A DNA stretch of 64,000 nt. Source: Cryptomeria japonica. Its lineage: Eukaryota > Streptophyta > Pinopsida > Cupressales > Cupressaceae. The notes below the pieces were generated by a model that worked only from the letters and a program-made list of their open reading frames with translations, did not search any database and was not told the origin of the DNA. The first letter of the stretch is position 1. Each line of letters begins with the position of its first letter. The stretch is from contig NC_081406.1 in assembly GCF_030272615.1 (NCBI RefSeq), forward strand, positions 188,998,891-189,062,890. The letters are read 5' to 3'. Of the stretch, positions 12,760 to 23,062 are shown piece after piece. Both the position numbers and the translations under genes were made by a program.

Positions 12760-15260
12760 CTAAACTTGTGGTGGATCATCAAAATCAAGCCTCTTCGATG
12801 CAGTACGCAGCTCTGTAGATGGCTGCAAAACAACAATTCAAAAGCCAAGTTAGAATTCTTTTGTAGAAAATAGTTCACAATTAATAACATAACTATGCAT
12901 TTAACTTTAATTCCTTTGCAATTGAAATGTAGATTACCTCATCAGCTGATCTAGGAGCTAATGTCTTCGCTCTCCTCTCCTTGTCACTCTTAGGAGTTTT
13001 CTTGAAGACATACTTAAATGGATCCACGTTATGGTCGTACCGTGAAGGGGTCTATTGTAGATTAAATGTATAATTAATACAATGTACTAACATAAATATA
13101 TCAAAAACACTTAAAAGCTATAATATAGAGAACAATGACGTACCTGTGCCTGAGATGCTTCTCCAATGGACTGAGGATGGCTCACCATCAATGTAAAAAC
13201 TATCGATATTACCTATACAAAAAATGTTCAATGATTAAATACAATTAATATAAAGATAAGTATTGAAGGTTAAAAACAATTAATTTTACATATCAAACAA
13301 ACCTGTACCGGATCCTGAGATGCTTCTCCAGTGCAAGGAGGAGGGTTCGCCATTGATGAAATAGGTATGGATATTTCCTGTATGAAAAAATTATAAGATT
13401 ATAATATATCACAAGTTCACATGTACGCATGTATATAATCATGAAATCAAGAAAATAAAGTATAGATACATACCTCCCCCCTCTCTTGATCCATGGGCGA
13501 ATCAGGTGCATTCAACAAATCCACATGGCTCAATGGTCGTTGTACATGTAAAATAGACAAAAAACACTAATTAATCTACAAACCCCAACTAATACTTGAT
13601 TTCAACATTTTCAAACAATTGTACAACTAAAAATGTGTTCAATTACCTTCTTCCTACGTTTTGGCATCTTCGAGGAATCCTTTTTCTTAGGACAAGCCCT
13701 AGATGCGGAGGGGGTGCCCTAAAAAAACAAAATTAACATGAGATATTAGTACAGATAATAAATTAAACATAATTTTAAAAATCTAAAATGAAATGACTTT
13801 CATATTCCATCAAAACAATACATAAAAAGGGTTGTACAAAATATGATACTGTATAGCCTTGTAGGCCAAAATCGATTGCTGAGAGCGTGATGCCATCAAT
13901 CTGGGACATTTCGTCCCTTGTCAACACCTACAAACTAGAAATTGGACCAATCATTAAAGATAGTTAGTATATATTGTATTTTTTTGAATTCAAAATGTAC
14001 TATTCTATTTTAACATGTTACAAAGTTTATACCTTAGGCATCAAAGTTGCAGCTATAGTAACTGGGGGAGGAGTATGGGATACTGCTACTGCATCCTAAA
14101 ATGCATATTATTTGTCTCAATTTAAATCGAAGTATAAATGAAAATTCATTTATGTAATTACAAATTTAAAGTGACTAATAAATAAAATGCTATGAATTCA
14201 AATCAACACACCTGTGTCTGTGGCTCATGGGCGAACACCATGTCCATCATCTCATCTGTCAGCATGAAATCCTCAACCGTGTGGGCTTGACATCTACTCC
14301 TGCAAATCATGCACAAATGAGATGAGGATCCATCTGCATCGTCTACATCATCTACCCCCGAGCATATCCCCGAGCAACTAACACACATATGCTGGATGGG
14401 CTCTCTGTCACCACCTAATGGCTCATCATCCAATACAATAGGGTGTGCTAATGATGTCCCATGCTAGATGATGGCACCAGTCAATGCTATGGCTGCCTGA
14501 AGAGTTTGTAGCTCCATTGACTCTTTTAGCTCTACAGGGACAACCTGATGCACCTTGGGTTTGGGTGCTAGGGGGTGACGACTCTCCGTGGGTAATCGCC
14601 TATGGGCTCCAAGTCTATCTTGGGTAGAGCCACCACCTCTACCATGGAACTCTCTCATGTCAAAATAGTTTGGGTTCACATTGAGCACAAACTCACAATA
14701 TACTTTTCTCAAAAAAAATAATGGCACCTCATAATTATTACAAGGTGGATCATCAAAGACAATCCACCACCTCTACCAAAAAAAAATCTTCATCTGCTCA
14801 TTAGTACACCAATGTATGGGAAACCCCTTTGCATTAAGAGGTAATGACTGACCAGTTTTGGGATCAATGAAAAGGGAACATATTTGTTGTTTACTAATAT
14901 TTTTATTTTTTACTCCATCGTATGATAGCCCATCGGCATAGAATTGACGACACTTATACCTAAAACTTCCCCATTTGGTAATTTGTGTGGAAACAGCTAT
15001 GGAACCACTAGCTAATGTTTCTAGGCTAGTGGCGAGGGATTGATGATGCTCAAGTTTAGAATTTTTCAATTTAACAATCAGTCTATTAATTTTAGACGTA
15101 TTTTGTCTTAACTGATTAATTAATTTCTCTTGTGTTTCGGGTGTGCAGTCAAAAGGAGGAATTGGGGGTTGTTCTTGTGTGTTTTCAGGAGATGCATTTG
15201 GTTGTTCTTGTGGGTTTTCAAGAGGTGCATTTGGTTGTTCTTATTTTGGATTAGAAGAAT
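12760..15260 (-). pseudogene. multi-exon gene of the TIR element, unknown family
   Basis: I do not recognise this family. A large exon (about 15260-14212) stays in one frame with three stops (TAA 15241-15243, TAG 14770-14772, TAG 14461-14463). It encodes P/Q-rich repeats ('ENPQEQPNA' type), a heptad-like helix ('LINQLRQNTSKINRLIVKL'), then a conserved core with 'QITKW', 'FYADGLSYD', 'PIHWC', 'RWW', 'YCEF' and 'GRGGGSTQDR', then an acidic Cys-bearing tail. Smaller exons follow at 14095-14033, 13927-13850, 13718-13647 (basic, 'KMPKRRKK', NLS-like), about 13530-13474, 13377-13303, 13212-13144, 13051-12938 and 12822-12760, ending TAG. Most join in phase 0 with GT-AG sites; the acceptor near 13534 reads AA instead of AG. 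The first exon is unresolved. It may be a DNA-binding accessory protein, by analogy with TNPA of En/Spm. Confidence 0.72.
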
Positions 15261-15499
15261 CTAGTTTTTGAAACAAAAAATGAAAAAACCTAATCAAAAT
15301 TAATGAAATTAAATTCAAAATGTAAAAAGAATTGAACAAACGGGAAAGAAAGACAAAAATAAACAAAAACTAATATTGATCCATAGCTTGGAGGACAAAT
15401 CTAGCACCCCGTTCGCGGTTTAGGAGAAGAAATGGGTAAAAAATGAAGTAAAAAATGCACTATTCATGAGTAAATGAGACCCAGTTTTTTTTTAAATAC

Positions 15500-15725
15500 T
15501 TTTTTTTACTAGGCACCGCGTACGTGGTTATATTTGGATTATTAGCGTGTACGCACTCATTTTCCTATGAGCAGCGCGTACGCGCTCATTTTCCTTGGCG
15601 TAGCATGTACACGCTCATTTTCCTAAAAGCAGCGCGTACACGCTATCCTCTCTAGGCTTGAGAAGATCAAACCTAAGCGTGTACGCGGGAATTTTAAATT
15701 TTAAAACCGTGTACGTGCTGCTTGT
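15500..15725. repeat. subterminal GCGTACGC-type palindromes
   Basis: About seven copies or near copies of GCGTACGC (CGCGTACGCG, GCGTGTACGC, CGCGTACACG, CCGTGTACGTG) lie between the right TIR and the element's gene, several followed by 'TCATTTTCCT'. The same class of motif sits between TIR and gene in the second copy (46930-47060). Clustered subterminal palindromes are typical transposase-binding or accessory-protein-binding sites; that role is inferred. Confidence 0.65.
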
Positions 15726-15740
15726 TTTTCCATGTATTTT

Positions 15741-15785
15741 TAGGTGGTGTCCACTTTTTTGACCACCATCTTTGTGCACATACCC
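15741..15785 (-). repeat. right terminal inverted repeat
   Basis: Inverted partner of the left end. The plus strand reads GTGTCCACTTTTTTGACC and ends TGTGCACATACCC. Confidence 0.8.
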
Positions 15786-15789
15786 TGAT
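15786..15789. repeat. right target-site duplication TGAT
   Basis: Partner of 10093-10096, directly after the terminal ...ATACCC. Confidence 0.6.
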
Positions 15790-16242
15790 GTGATGGTGAC
15801 TTTATATTTTATATTATTTTGTGATAAAAAAATTATGTATCTTTTTTGTTTGGTCACCCATTGGTCATAGTGGGTTGACTCAGATGTGGACTATCTATAT
15901 CCACAAGTCATTTTAGTGTTAATGCAGATTTATGAATTTATACTTGTATGTAGTCATTTTTACATTAGAATATAATGCATTAGGATAAAATTATGAATGG
16001 TTAGTGTGATTAGATAGGCAATTATTGGACTAGTAGCATGTTATTTATAAAAAATTCATGGATAACCTGGTTACATAGTTTGATGGCAGAATTTTGCAAT
16101 GATGTTTCAGTGACCATTTATCTTCTTGGCCTAAAGAGAAATGTTAGTTATTCTTCATGTATTAAAATAGTAAAGGTCATATCTAATGTAAAAATACTTC
16201 AAATTTAATACAAATAATGATAACATAAAATATTTTTTGGAT
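15790..16242. other. flanking DNA, no gene seen
   Basis: AT-rich DNA between the TIR element and the chromovirus relic. Nothing supportable. Confidence 0.5.
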
Positions 16243-17780
16243 TAAAGATTATCTTATAAAGAGAAACAAAAATGGGTTAGTAAGATGTTGGGGCATGACT
16301 TTGAGATTGTACATGACAAAGGAAAGGAGAACATTGTGGCAAATGTATTATCTAGAAATGATGAAGCATTATTATGTGTCATTTCAATACATACAAATAC
16401 AATTTGGTAGAAGAAGCCAAAGCAAAGTAGTAGAATGATGCTACTACAATGAATCTCATTCAATAGTTGTAGATTGATCCTAGTAATTTAGATCAGTTTT
16501 TTTTGGAAGGAAGATGATTTGTGATCTAAAGAGAAACTATACCCATGCAAGAATTCTACTCTCAAAAAATTATTCTTGTAGAGCTCCATGATTCTCCATT
16601 TGATGGTTATTCATAATTTTTAAGGACATATTCTTGAATCAAGCAAGATTAATTTTGGGAGGGGCTTAAAAGGGATGTTAAAAAATTGCTTAATTTTTTA
16701 TTTTTTTGTCAAACAAATAAAGTGGAGATAATTATGACACCTAGTCGTTTGTAGCCCTTAGTTATTCCTAGCTAGCATTAAGAAGAGCTCTCCATGGATT
16801 CCATGATTGGCCTTATAAGATGTAAAGGTAAGGGTTTGAGATCATGACATTGCATTATCTCATCCTTTTATAACAAGTACAATGGAAAAAGAATTTATGG
16901 AGAATACTCAAAAGTTACATTGAACTCCCAAGTTTTGTCAATGATTGTGACCTTATATATACTGGTAACTTTTTAACTGTATTTCTAGTACTTAGCTCAT
17001 GGATCTTCATACCACCCTCAATACGATGCACAAATTGAGGTTTTCATTAACTTCTTGGAAGGATATCTACAAAGTTTAATTTTAAATTAGTCTCAATGGG
17101 CAGATTGGATACCACTAGAAGAATGTTCATATATATTTTTTCTCTGTAGTTCATAAAAAATATATCCATTCATGGAACTATACTGATACCATCCTCCCTC
17201 CATCAATAATCACTGATGGTGGTCCACAATAGTTTAGGCTATGGAGGACCACAAACATCATCAACAATAGGTTCTTTAGTAACTCAAGAAGAATTTGGCC
17301 ATGGCACAAAATAGTCAATAAAAAATTAGGCTGACCAAAACCATACTCAAAGGATTTTTTAAGTTTGGGACTGGATTTTCTCGATATTATAGCCTTATAA
17401 GAAAATCAATTTGAAGAAAACAAAAAAGAACATTTTTTTCCCCAAAAATATTATGGTTTATTCAAGATTATGCAAAAGATAGGTACTATTTCCTATAAGC
17501 TTGAGCTACCTCCAACAAGTAAGATCCATCCAATTTTCCATGTTTCGTATTTAAATAAAGTGATGGGGCATAAGATCTCTATACAGATAGTATTACTATA
17601 GCTAGGTGAAGAAGGAAGAATAATATTAGAGCTAGAGTTAATTTTGCAAACATGCACAAAGAAGATAGGGACTAGGGCACTCACTAAGTATCTCATTTAA
17701 TGGAAGAATTTACTAGTTGAATATGTCACATGGGAGGAAGAAGAGTTCATCTAAAAATATCCACACTTTGTTAGTGTATG
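16243..17780 (+). pseudogene. decayed Ty3-gypsy chromovirus pol (RNase H to chromodomain)
   Basis: Reading in pieces on the plus strand: the RNase H end ('QKWVSKMLGHDFEIVHDKGKE' region, with 'NIVANVLSRNDEA'), integrase remnants including 'SYHPQYDAQIEV' (the conserved HPQTDGQTEV block) near 17010-17040, then the integrase C-terminus 'TISYKLELPPTSKIHP' and 'IFHVSYLNK'. A chromodomain tail around 'YVTWEEEEFI' ends near 17780. Multiple frameshifts and stops mean it is long dead. The chromodomain places it among chromoviruses. Its 3' LTR region was later hit by the Tat element at 18532. Confidence 0.82.
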
Positions 17781-18526
17781 AATCTATTTGTGAACCCTAA
17801 CAAAGCCAACCACTAACCCTAGATCTACAAACAAACAATAGAGATCTTTCATGCAATCTCAATAAAACACAAAATAATCATGATTATATCTTCATGTCCA
17901 TGGTAGATTTGTCTCCATTGTTCTCCTATCTTCTATGATCTTTTATTGATGATGGTTTTCTCTCAAATTTGTATGCATTTGCACAAGATCTCAAAGAGGA
18001 ACGAATGTGGTTGTGATGATGTATGCTAGAGATATTTTTGCATCATCTAAGTACTCTCAATGATTGTGGATAGACAAAAATGAAAGGAAGAAACTTACTT
18101 TATATAAGTATCAAAGAGAACCAAGTTTTTAGATTAAGAGATTAAGAGATGAATGGCCTTGGTCATATAGATGAAATAAAATCAATAGGATTGAAGGGTA
18201 GGTAAAGATGAAGGGAGGAGATTAAGAGGTGGGTTGACTTTGGAGAAAGTACAAAGTGAATGAAGAGATGGTTGACACTTGTCACATGCCTATGATTTTA
18301 GATTATGATCCATGTGAACAAGTTAAAGGGCTCAGATTAAAAGGGGAAAAGGGTGATTTTAGAATAATTAAATAAATAATATATTTATTTAATTAGGATA
18401 GAAAAGACAATGAATCAATAAAATAAATAGAAATATTTATTTAATTAATGGTGGAAAACTCTAATGAATGCATTAATTTTAAAAAAAGTTTATTTAATTA
18501 ATAGAGGAATTTAATAAAAAAATATT
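17781..18526 (+). other. probable 3' UTR/LTR of the decayed chromovirus, left part
   Basis: Follows the chromodomain directly and is non-coding. The same kind of AT-rich sequence resumes at 36393 on the other side of the Tat insertion, so this is the host LTR or UTR into which Tat landed. Its own termini were not identified. Confidence 0.45.
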
Positions 18527-18531
18527 AAATA
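18527..18531. repeat. target-site duplication AAATA (left)
   Basis: AAATA immediately precedes the terminal TG of the left LTR and is repeated at 36388-36392. Confidence 0.9.
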
Positions 18532-19712
18532 TGTGTGAGCTTGAATTTCATCCTTAGAATGTTGCCTGCAATAAGTTAGTTTCACAAAATACAATGGAAA
18601 TGCATACAAGAAATCCAAAATCCACCAATGAAACTACATGAAATACATACTAAAATAAAACATTATTTTACCTTCATGGCTTATGTCTCATTGTGTCCTA
18701 ACTCCACTGTTCCTGGTTGCAGATGGTGTGCTTTCAGACAATGCATTGTTGGCTTTCAAGATGGCATATGAAGAATGGACTGATAACTTGTAGTTAACTA
18801 ATAGTATGATATGCAAAGCTACATGATTGTGCTAAAATGATTATGCTATATGATTATATTGCTAAAATGATATTTGCTATTTGCTAATTGCTTCAAAAAC
18901 TCACAGATGCATATGATTAATTGAAAAACTATTTGAAGACTCTTGAAGTCTCTTGAAGTCTCACCCTCTCTCAACTGAAGCTCTTGATTTTATAGACTTT
19001 GAGAGGATAAGATGATGTGGCTCAGATCAATGGTCTTGATTAGATTTGCAGATTTGAATGGTTGTGAGAGAAAGGGGGAAGGAGAAGACAAGTGTCACTC
19101 ATCTCACCTTGACTAGGTTGCTGACTGAGGGAATCTAGGGATGGTTGTAGGAAATTTAGGCATGGTTGGACAAGTGGACTCAAGTCCTTCCTAAGATGTA
19201 GGGGGTGTTGGAGAGAATATAGTAAATGGTTATGAAATGTGTGTACGTACACAATTTCATTAATTTTGGAGGTTGGAGATAAATCATGAATTAATATTTA
19301 AGGAATATTAATTTCTTTAGCCATATGTTTGATGAGTTGGCAAAGGGAAGATGAAGTGGAGATGGAGGGTGAGTTGGAAAAGGGATTAAATAATTTTGAG
19401 AATTATTTAATATTTGAGACTATAGGATAAGAGAATAATTATTAAATATTGGATATTTAATTGCTTGGACGAGATAATTAAATATTGGATATTTAATTAA
19501 CTTGGTTAGAGGAATAATCAAATATTTAGATATTTAATTAAATAGAGGAATAAGATAGATGAATTAATTAATAAAATATTAATTAATAGAAAGACATGAA
19601 AATGAATTAAATAAATTAGTCTTTTCAAATTAACTATTTAATAGATGAATAATTATTAAATAAATATAAAATATTTATTTAATTGCTCATAGCCAATTTT
19701 TAGGTGTATACA
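18532..19712 (-). repeat. 3' LTR (left) of the Tat element
   Basis: 1181 bp, TG...CA ends (TGTGTGAGCTTG... to ...GTGTATACA). Matches 35190-36387 at about 97% by eye. Confidence 0.93.
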
Positions 19713-19726
19713 TTTTGACCCTCTTT
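19713..19726 (-). promoter_or_regulatory. polypurine tract of the Tat element
   Basis: The minus strand reads AAAGAGGGTCAAAA directly before the 3' LTR. It would prime plus-strand DNA synthesis. Confidence 0.8.
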
Positions 19727-20219
19727 GAAATGATGTCGAGACAACATTATTTCAAAGATTAAATCAAGTCTCGATAACGCCTGATAGAAATTGAAAATCC
19801 AGATTGTGTGCCCCCTTAGGAGATTGATCATGAAATTGTCAAAAATTTTAGTTTGAATGATTAATCTCATGATTAATGTGATAAAACTTCAGTCAATTAA
19901 ATTCATTAAAAACAAATTAAATTGCTCCATTTTTGAAATTAATTACTCTTGAAATAGCAAATATAAAATTAACAAAGGCTAATTTTAACTTCATTGTTAT
20001 CCTTATCAGCTTTTGGAGAGAATATTCTTGCTGAGGTGACCAAAATGGTGATTCCCGTGGAGAAGCATCAATTCGAGCGAGTTCGGCAATATTAGCGCCA
20101 GTGGAGTATGGGTATCCGGTATGTATCTTAGCCCGAGTTTTGTTTTCAAGTTTTCATTCAAGATTTCATGTTTTAGGTGCCTTTTTTTGAATTTTTGAAA
20201 ATTTTGAATTTTTCGTTTT
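19727..20219. other. Tat 3' UTR segment, no gene
   Basis: Non-coding element interior between the PPT and the TTAGCGC repeats. I see no motif beyond AT-rich sequence. Confidence 0.5.
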
Positions 20220-20545
20220 TTAGTTTAGCGCATTTGCAATTTAGGTTAGCGCATATGCAATTTTGGTTAGTGCATGTGTTTGATTTAGCGCATATGCTCT
20301 GTATGTTAGCGCATTTGCATAGAATGTTAGCACAAACGCTTAGAATAGCGCTTATGCATAGAATGTTAGCGCAAACGCTTAGAATAGCGCTTCTGTTTTA
20401 TTTGTTAGTGCTTACGTTCAATAGGATAGCGCAAATGCATAAAGCAGTGCATATGCATGGTCGATTAGCGCATATGAGCAAAAAGATAGCGCTTTTGTTT
20501 AAATTAGCGCATATGCATGGTCGATTAGCGCCTATGATCTAAAAG
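20220..20545. repeat. degenerate tandem repeats with TTAGCGCATATGC core
   Basis: The core TTAGCGC followed by (A/T)TATGC or (A/T)TTGC recurs about 15 times at 18-40 base intervals. The ORF over it (20177-20542) is a product of the repeat, giving 'LAHMxxxLAH'-like text. The reverse complement of the same core fills 34730-35100 at the other end of the element. Confidence 0.85.
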
Positions 20546-20639
20546 ATAGCATTTTTTCTTAAATTTGAGATTGTTGATTAATACAAAAGCTAAAAATCAC
20601 TTTGATGTTTTAGATCTAACATTTTTGATATGCGTGTAT

Positions 20640-20945
20640 GATGAAATAGAGTCATGATTGAGTGATTGTATGATTGATAGATCGATATATAGCTTTGATT
20701 ATTGGATTAAGTAGCTCTGATTAGCTTGATTGATAAATTTGATGATTGAGTAGCTTTGTTTAGCTTGATTGATAGATTTGATGATTGAGTAGCTCTGATT
20801 AGCTTAATTGTAAGATTTGATGATTGAGTAGCTCTGATTAGCTTGATTGATTAGATAGCTTTGTTTAGCTTGATCGATAGATAGCTTTGTTTAGCTTTAT
20901 TGATAGATAGCTTTGTTTAGCTTGATTGATAGATAGCTTTGTTTT
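20640..20945. repeat. tandem repeats with TAGCTTTGTTTAGCTTGATTGA unit
   Basis: About ten units of 22-45 bases built from 'GATTGAGTAGCT', '(C/T)TGATTAGCTTG' and 'GATAGATAGCTTTG'. They run into the start of the antisense ORF at 20939. Confidence 0.85.
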
Positions 20946-23062
20946 CTCTGGACAAACAGGAGAAACTTGATGTTCTCCAGTGTTGGGAGAAATTACCGGC
21001 CATACGTCATTTAGTTCTGGAGTTATCCCAGGTCGAGATTAGACACATAGATGCCTGTGGTTTAAGTCATTTATTGTTTATGCCAGAGATTATGCATAAC
21101 AAAGGTTTGTTGATAGCATTAGCCGAGAGATGGCATAGTGAGCATAACACTTTCCACCTACTGACGGGTGAGATTAGTGTTACGCTAGAGGATGTCTACA
21201 GGATTCTACATATCCTGGTGAGTGGGGAGCTAGTGCAGTACGATTATCAGGATCGCGTTGGGATTGAGGCTTGCAGAGTCATTTTTGCTGATGAGAGCAT
21301 CAGTAGAGGAGAGATCCGATGGGTAGACATGGTGATGTACTATGAGACTCTTCCTGTGATTCTTGCTGGTTTGATTGGTGGTTTTATATGTCCTAATAGG
21401 TGATCTCGAGGCTTTTCGGTTGGATGGGGTGAGGTGCTACTAAGCATGATGCAGCATCGGACACGATATGCTTGGGGTGTTTGTATGCTAGCACATTTAT
21501 ATCATGATCTACACTAGGTTGTGTATGATGAGGGTACGAGTTTATCGATAGGATGTACTTTATTACAGATCTGGTGCTGGGAGCACATTGCTACTACATG
21601 GCCTATCCATCATAGAGTTCGTAGAGAGAGGCAGCCATATGTTTATTTTTATGCAGGTGTTCTTACTCAGCCCAAGCTGGGTAAGATGGAGTATTGGCGT
21701 TAGGTTCTTGATTCTTTGGATAGTATAATTTGGAGACCATATGTTGATTGTGAGCCATGGATGGATGATGCACAGACATTACCATGTATCATGCAGAGTA
21801 GATATCTCATTAGTCGTATCCCCTTCATTATTAAGCAACAGTTGATTGGTCGGATTTTGAGACAGTTTGGTATCATTCAGCCTATGCCTACTAGTGTGAC
21901 TATTTATGCTCGATGATATAGAGATAGGCGGGATTGGGGACCATCTTTGTCATTTGAGATTGCTCATGCAGAGTTTGTTGCTACTCCGAGAGTGGCTTAC
22001 GATATGAGATTACACATTCTTGATCATGGGGTTACTATAGAGTATGCTCAGTATTTATTAGCTCATCCATTTCCTCGGATTACGAATCCAGCAGATCCTC
22101 CTCCTAGCTCAGGAGATGACGATGATGATTTAGATGATCCTGTTAGCAGGAGACGGAGACGTAGATGAGAGCTTAGAGCTGCACATGAGGCTGGGAGAGG
22201 TGGAGATGATGGTGGGGATGGTGGTGGTGGTGGTGGTGGTGGACCTGGACAGAGAGGACGTCGATTGAGAGTCCGTGGAGGACAATTTGGACTGGCTGGC
22301 AGGATTGATAGACCTCATTCTATGGGTGGGAGAGATGGTGGACGGATTGGGAGGGATACTGGCAGGGTAGGGATGAGATCACCTAGAGGATTGGCAGTGA
22401 TAGGGGGCAGGGTGACTGGACTGGATGGGGGTTGCGGGAGAGGTATTGATTTTGGACAGATTCAGCCAGATCCTAGAGTTATTGCAACTCATGGTGGTGA
22501 TGATGAAGATCCTGAGGATCATATTCCCCTGATTAGACGACGGGTTCAGAGAGTTACTTGGACTGAGGTTCCAGTAGTTGGATAGGTTGGTGGTGAGGGG
22601 ATTGGGATTCATGCACTACAGCAAGATCTACCAGAGCAAGTTGCACCAGTGCAGGATATGCCAAATGTGGTTATACTAGAGCATGATGTGCTAAGGCATG
22701 ATACTATTGACAGTCTGAGAGCACAAATTAATCAGCTTTGAGCACAGATACAGATTCTTATGACTGAGAGAGACACAGCTGTTAGGAGACAGCAGGATAC
22801 TCGGGGTCTTCTAGATCATATTCAGTAGGTTGGGTCAGGTACTCTCTCAGCAGGCACTGTTAGAGCATTATTTCGTGCCAGGAAGGAGACTTCCTACTGG
22901 CGACGACGATATGAGGAGGCAGTTGCAGAGAGCCAGAGAGTAGGTAGTTATCAGACCACCGTGTTGATGGATACTAGCAGTGGTGGGGTCATGGGACCTC
23001 CTCAGAGGAGTGGTGAGCTTGGTAGACAGGCATCTGGAGGATCTTCTCGCCCACAACCATAG
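20939..23062 (+). pseudogene. antisense plant-mobile-domain (PMD) ORF in Tat element
   Basis: Transcribed against the element's gag-pol. One frame spans 708 codons to TAG at 23060-23062, with eight internal stops and no frameshift: TGA 21401, TAG 21515, TAG 21701, TGA 21914, TGA 22166, TAG 22583, TGA 22739, TAG 22826. The N-terminal half has plant-mobile-domain (aminotransferase-like) features: 'HIDACGLSHLL', 'LLIALAERWHSEHNTFHLL', 'GEISVTLEDVYRIL' and 'DRVGIEACRV'. The middle is Arg/Gly/Asp-rich low complexity. The C-terminus has a helical segment ('DSLRAQINQL', 'LMTERDTAVRRQQD') and ends 'SSRPQP'. PMD is known from Arabidopsis MAIN/MAIL proteins and from transposons; its role in transposons is unclear. 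The start is uncertain. Confidence 0.82.

Larger units (their letters stand above)
10097..15785 (-). mobile_element. TIR-bounded DNA element of unrecognised family, copy 1
   Basis: The left end starts GGGTAAGTGCACAAAGATGG. The reverse complement of the right end starts GGGTATGTGCACAAAGATGG, and similarity continues through 'GTCAAAAA...GTGGACAC' for about 40-45 bases. TGAT flanks both ends directly (10093-10096 and 15786-15789), read as a 4-bp target duplication. Inside, in gene orientation from the right end, are palindrome-rich subterminal DNA, a multi-exon minus-strand gene (12760-15260) and an array of about 357-bp repeats (10430-12240). I find no transposase domain (no DDE/D block, hAT, MULE or transposase_21 signature). 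It is therefore either non-autonomous or uses an unfamiliar protein. A partial relative lies at 46830-48203. Confidence 0.8.

Noticed and set aside
13293-13511. 72-codon minus ORF within the TIR-element gene
   Set aside because: It crosses an exon, an intron and a splice site in a different frame from the inferred exons.
20177-20542. 121-codon plus-strand ORF
   Set aside because: It is a translation of the TTAGCGCATATGC repeat (recurring LAHM text), not a conserved protein.
20220-20545. Regularly spaced short repeats resembling a CRISPR array
   Set aside because: Repeats are degenerate, spacing is uneven, the DNA is inside a plant LTR retrotransposon and no cas genes exist; it is a UTR tandem repeat.
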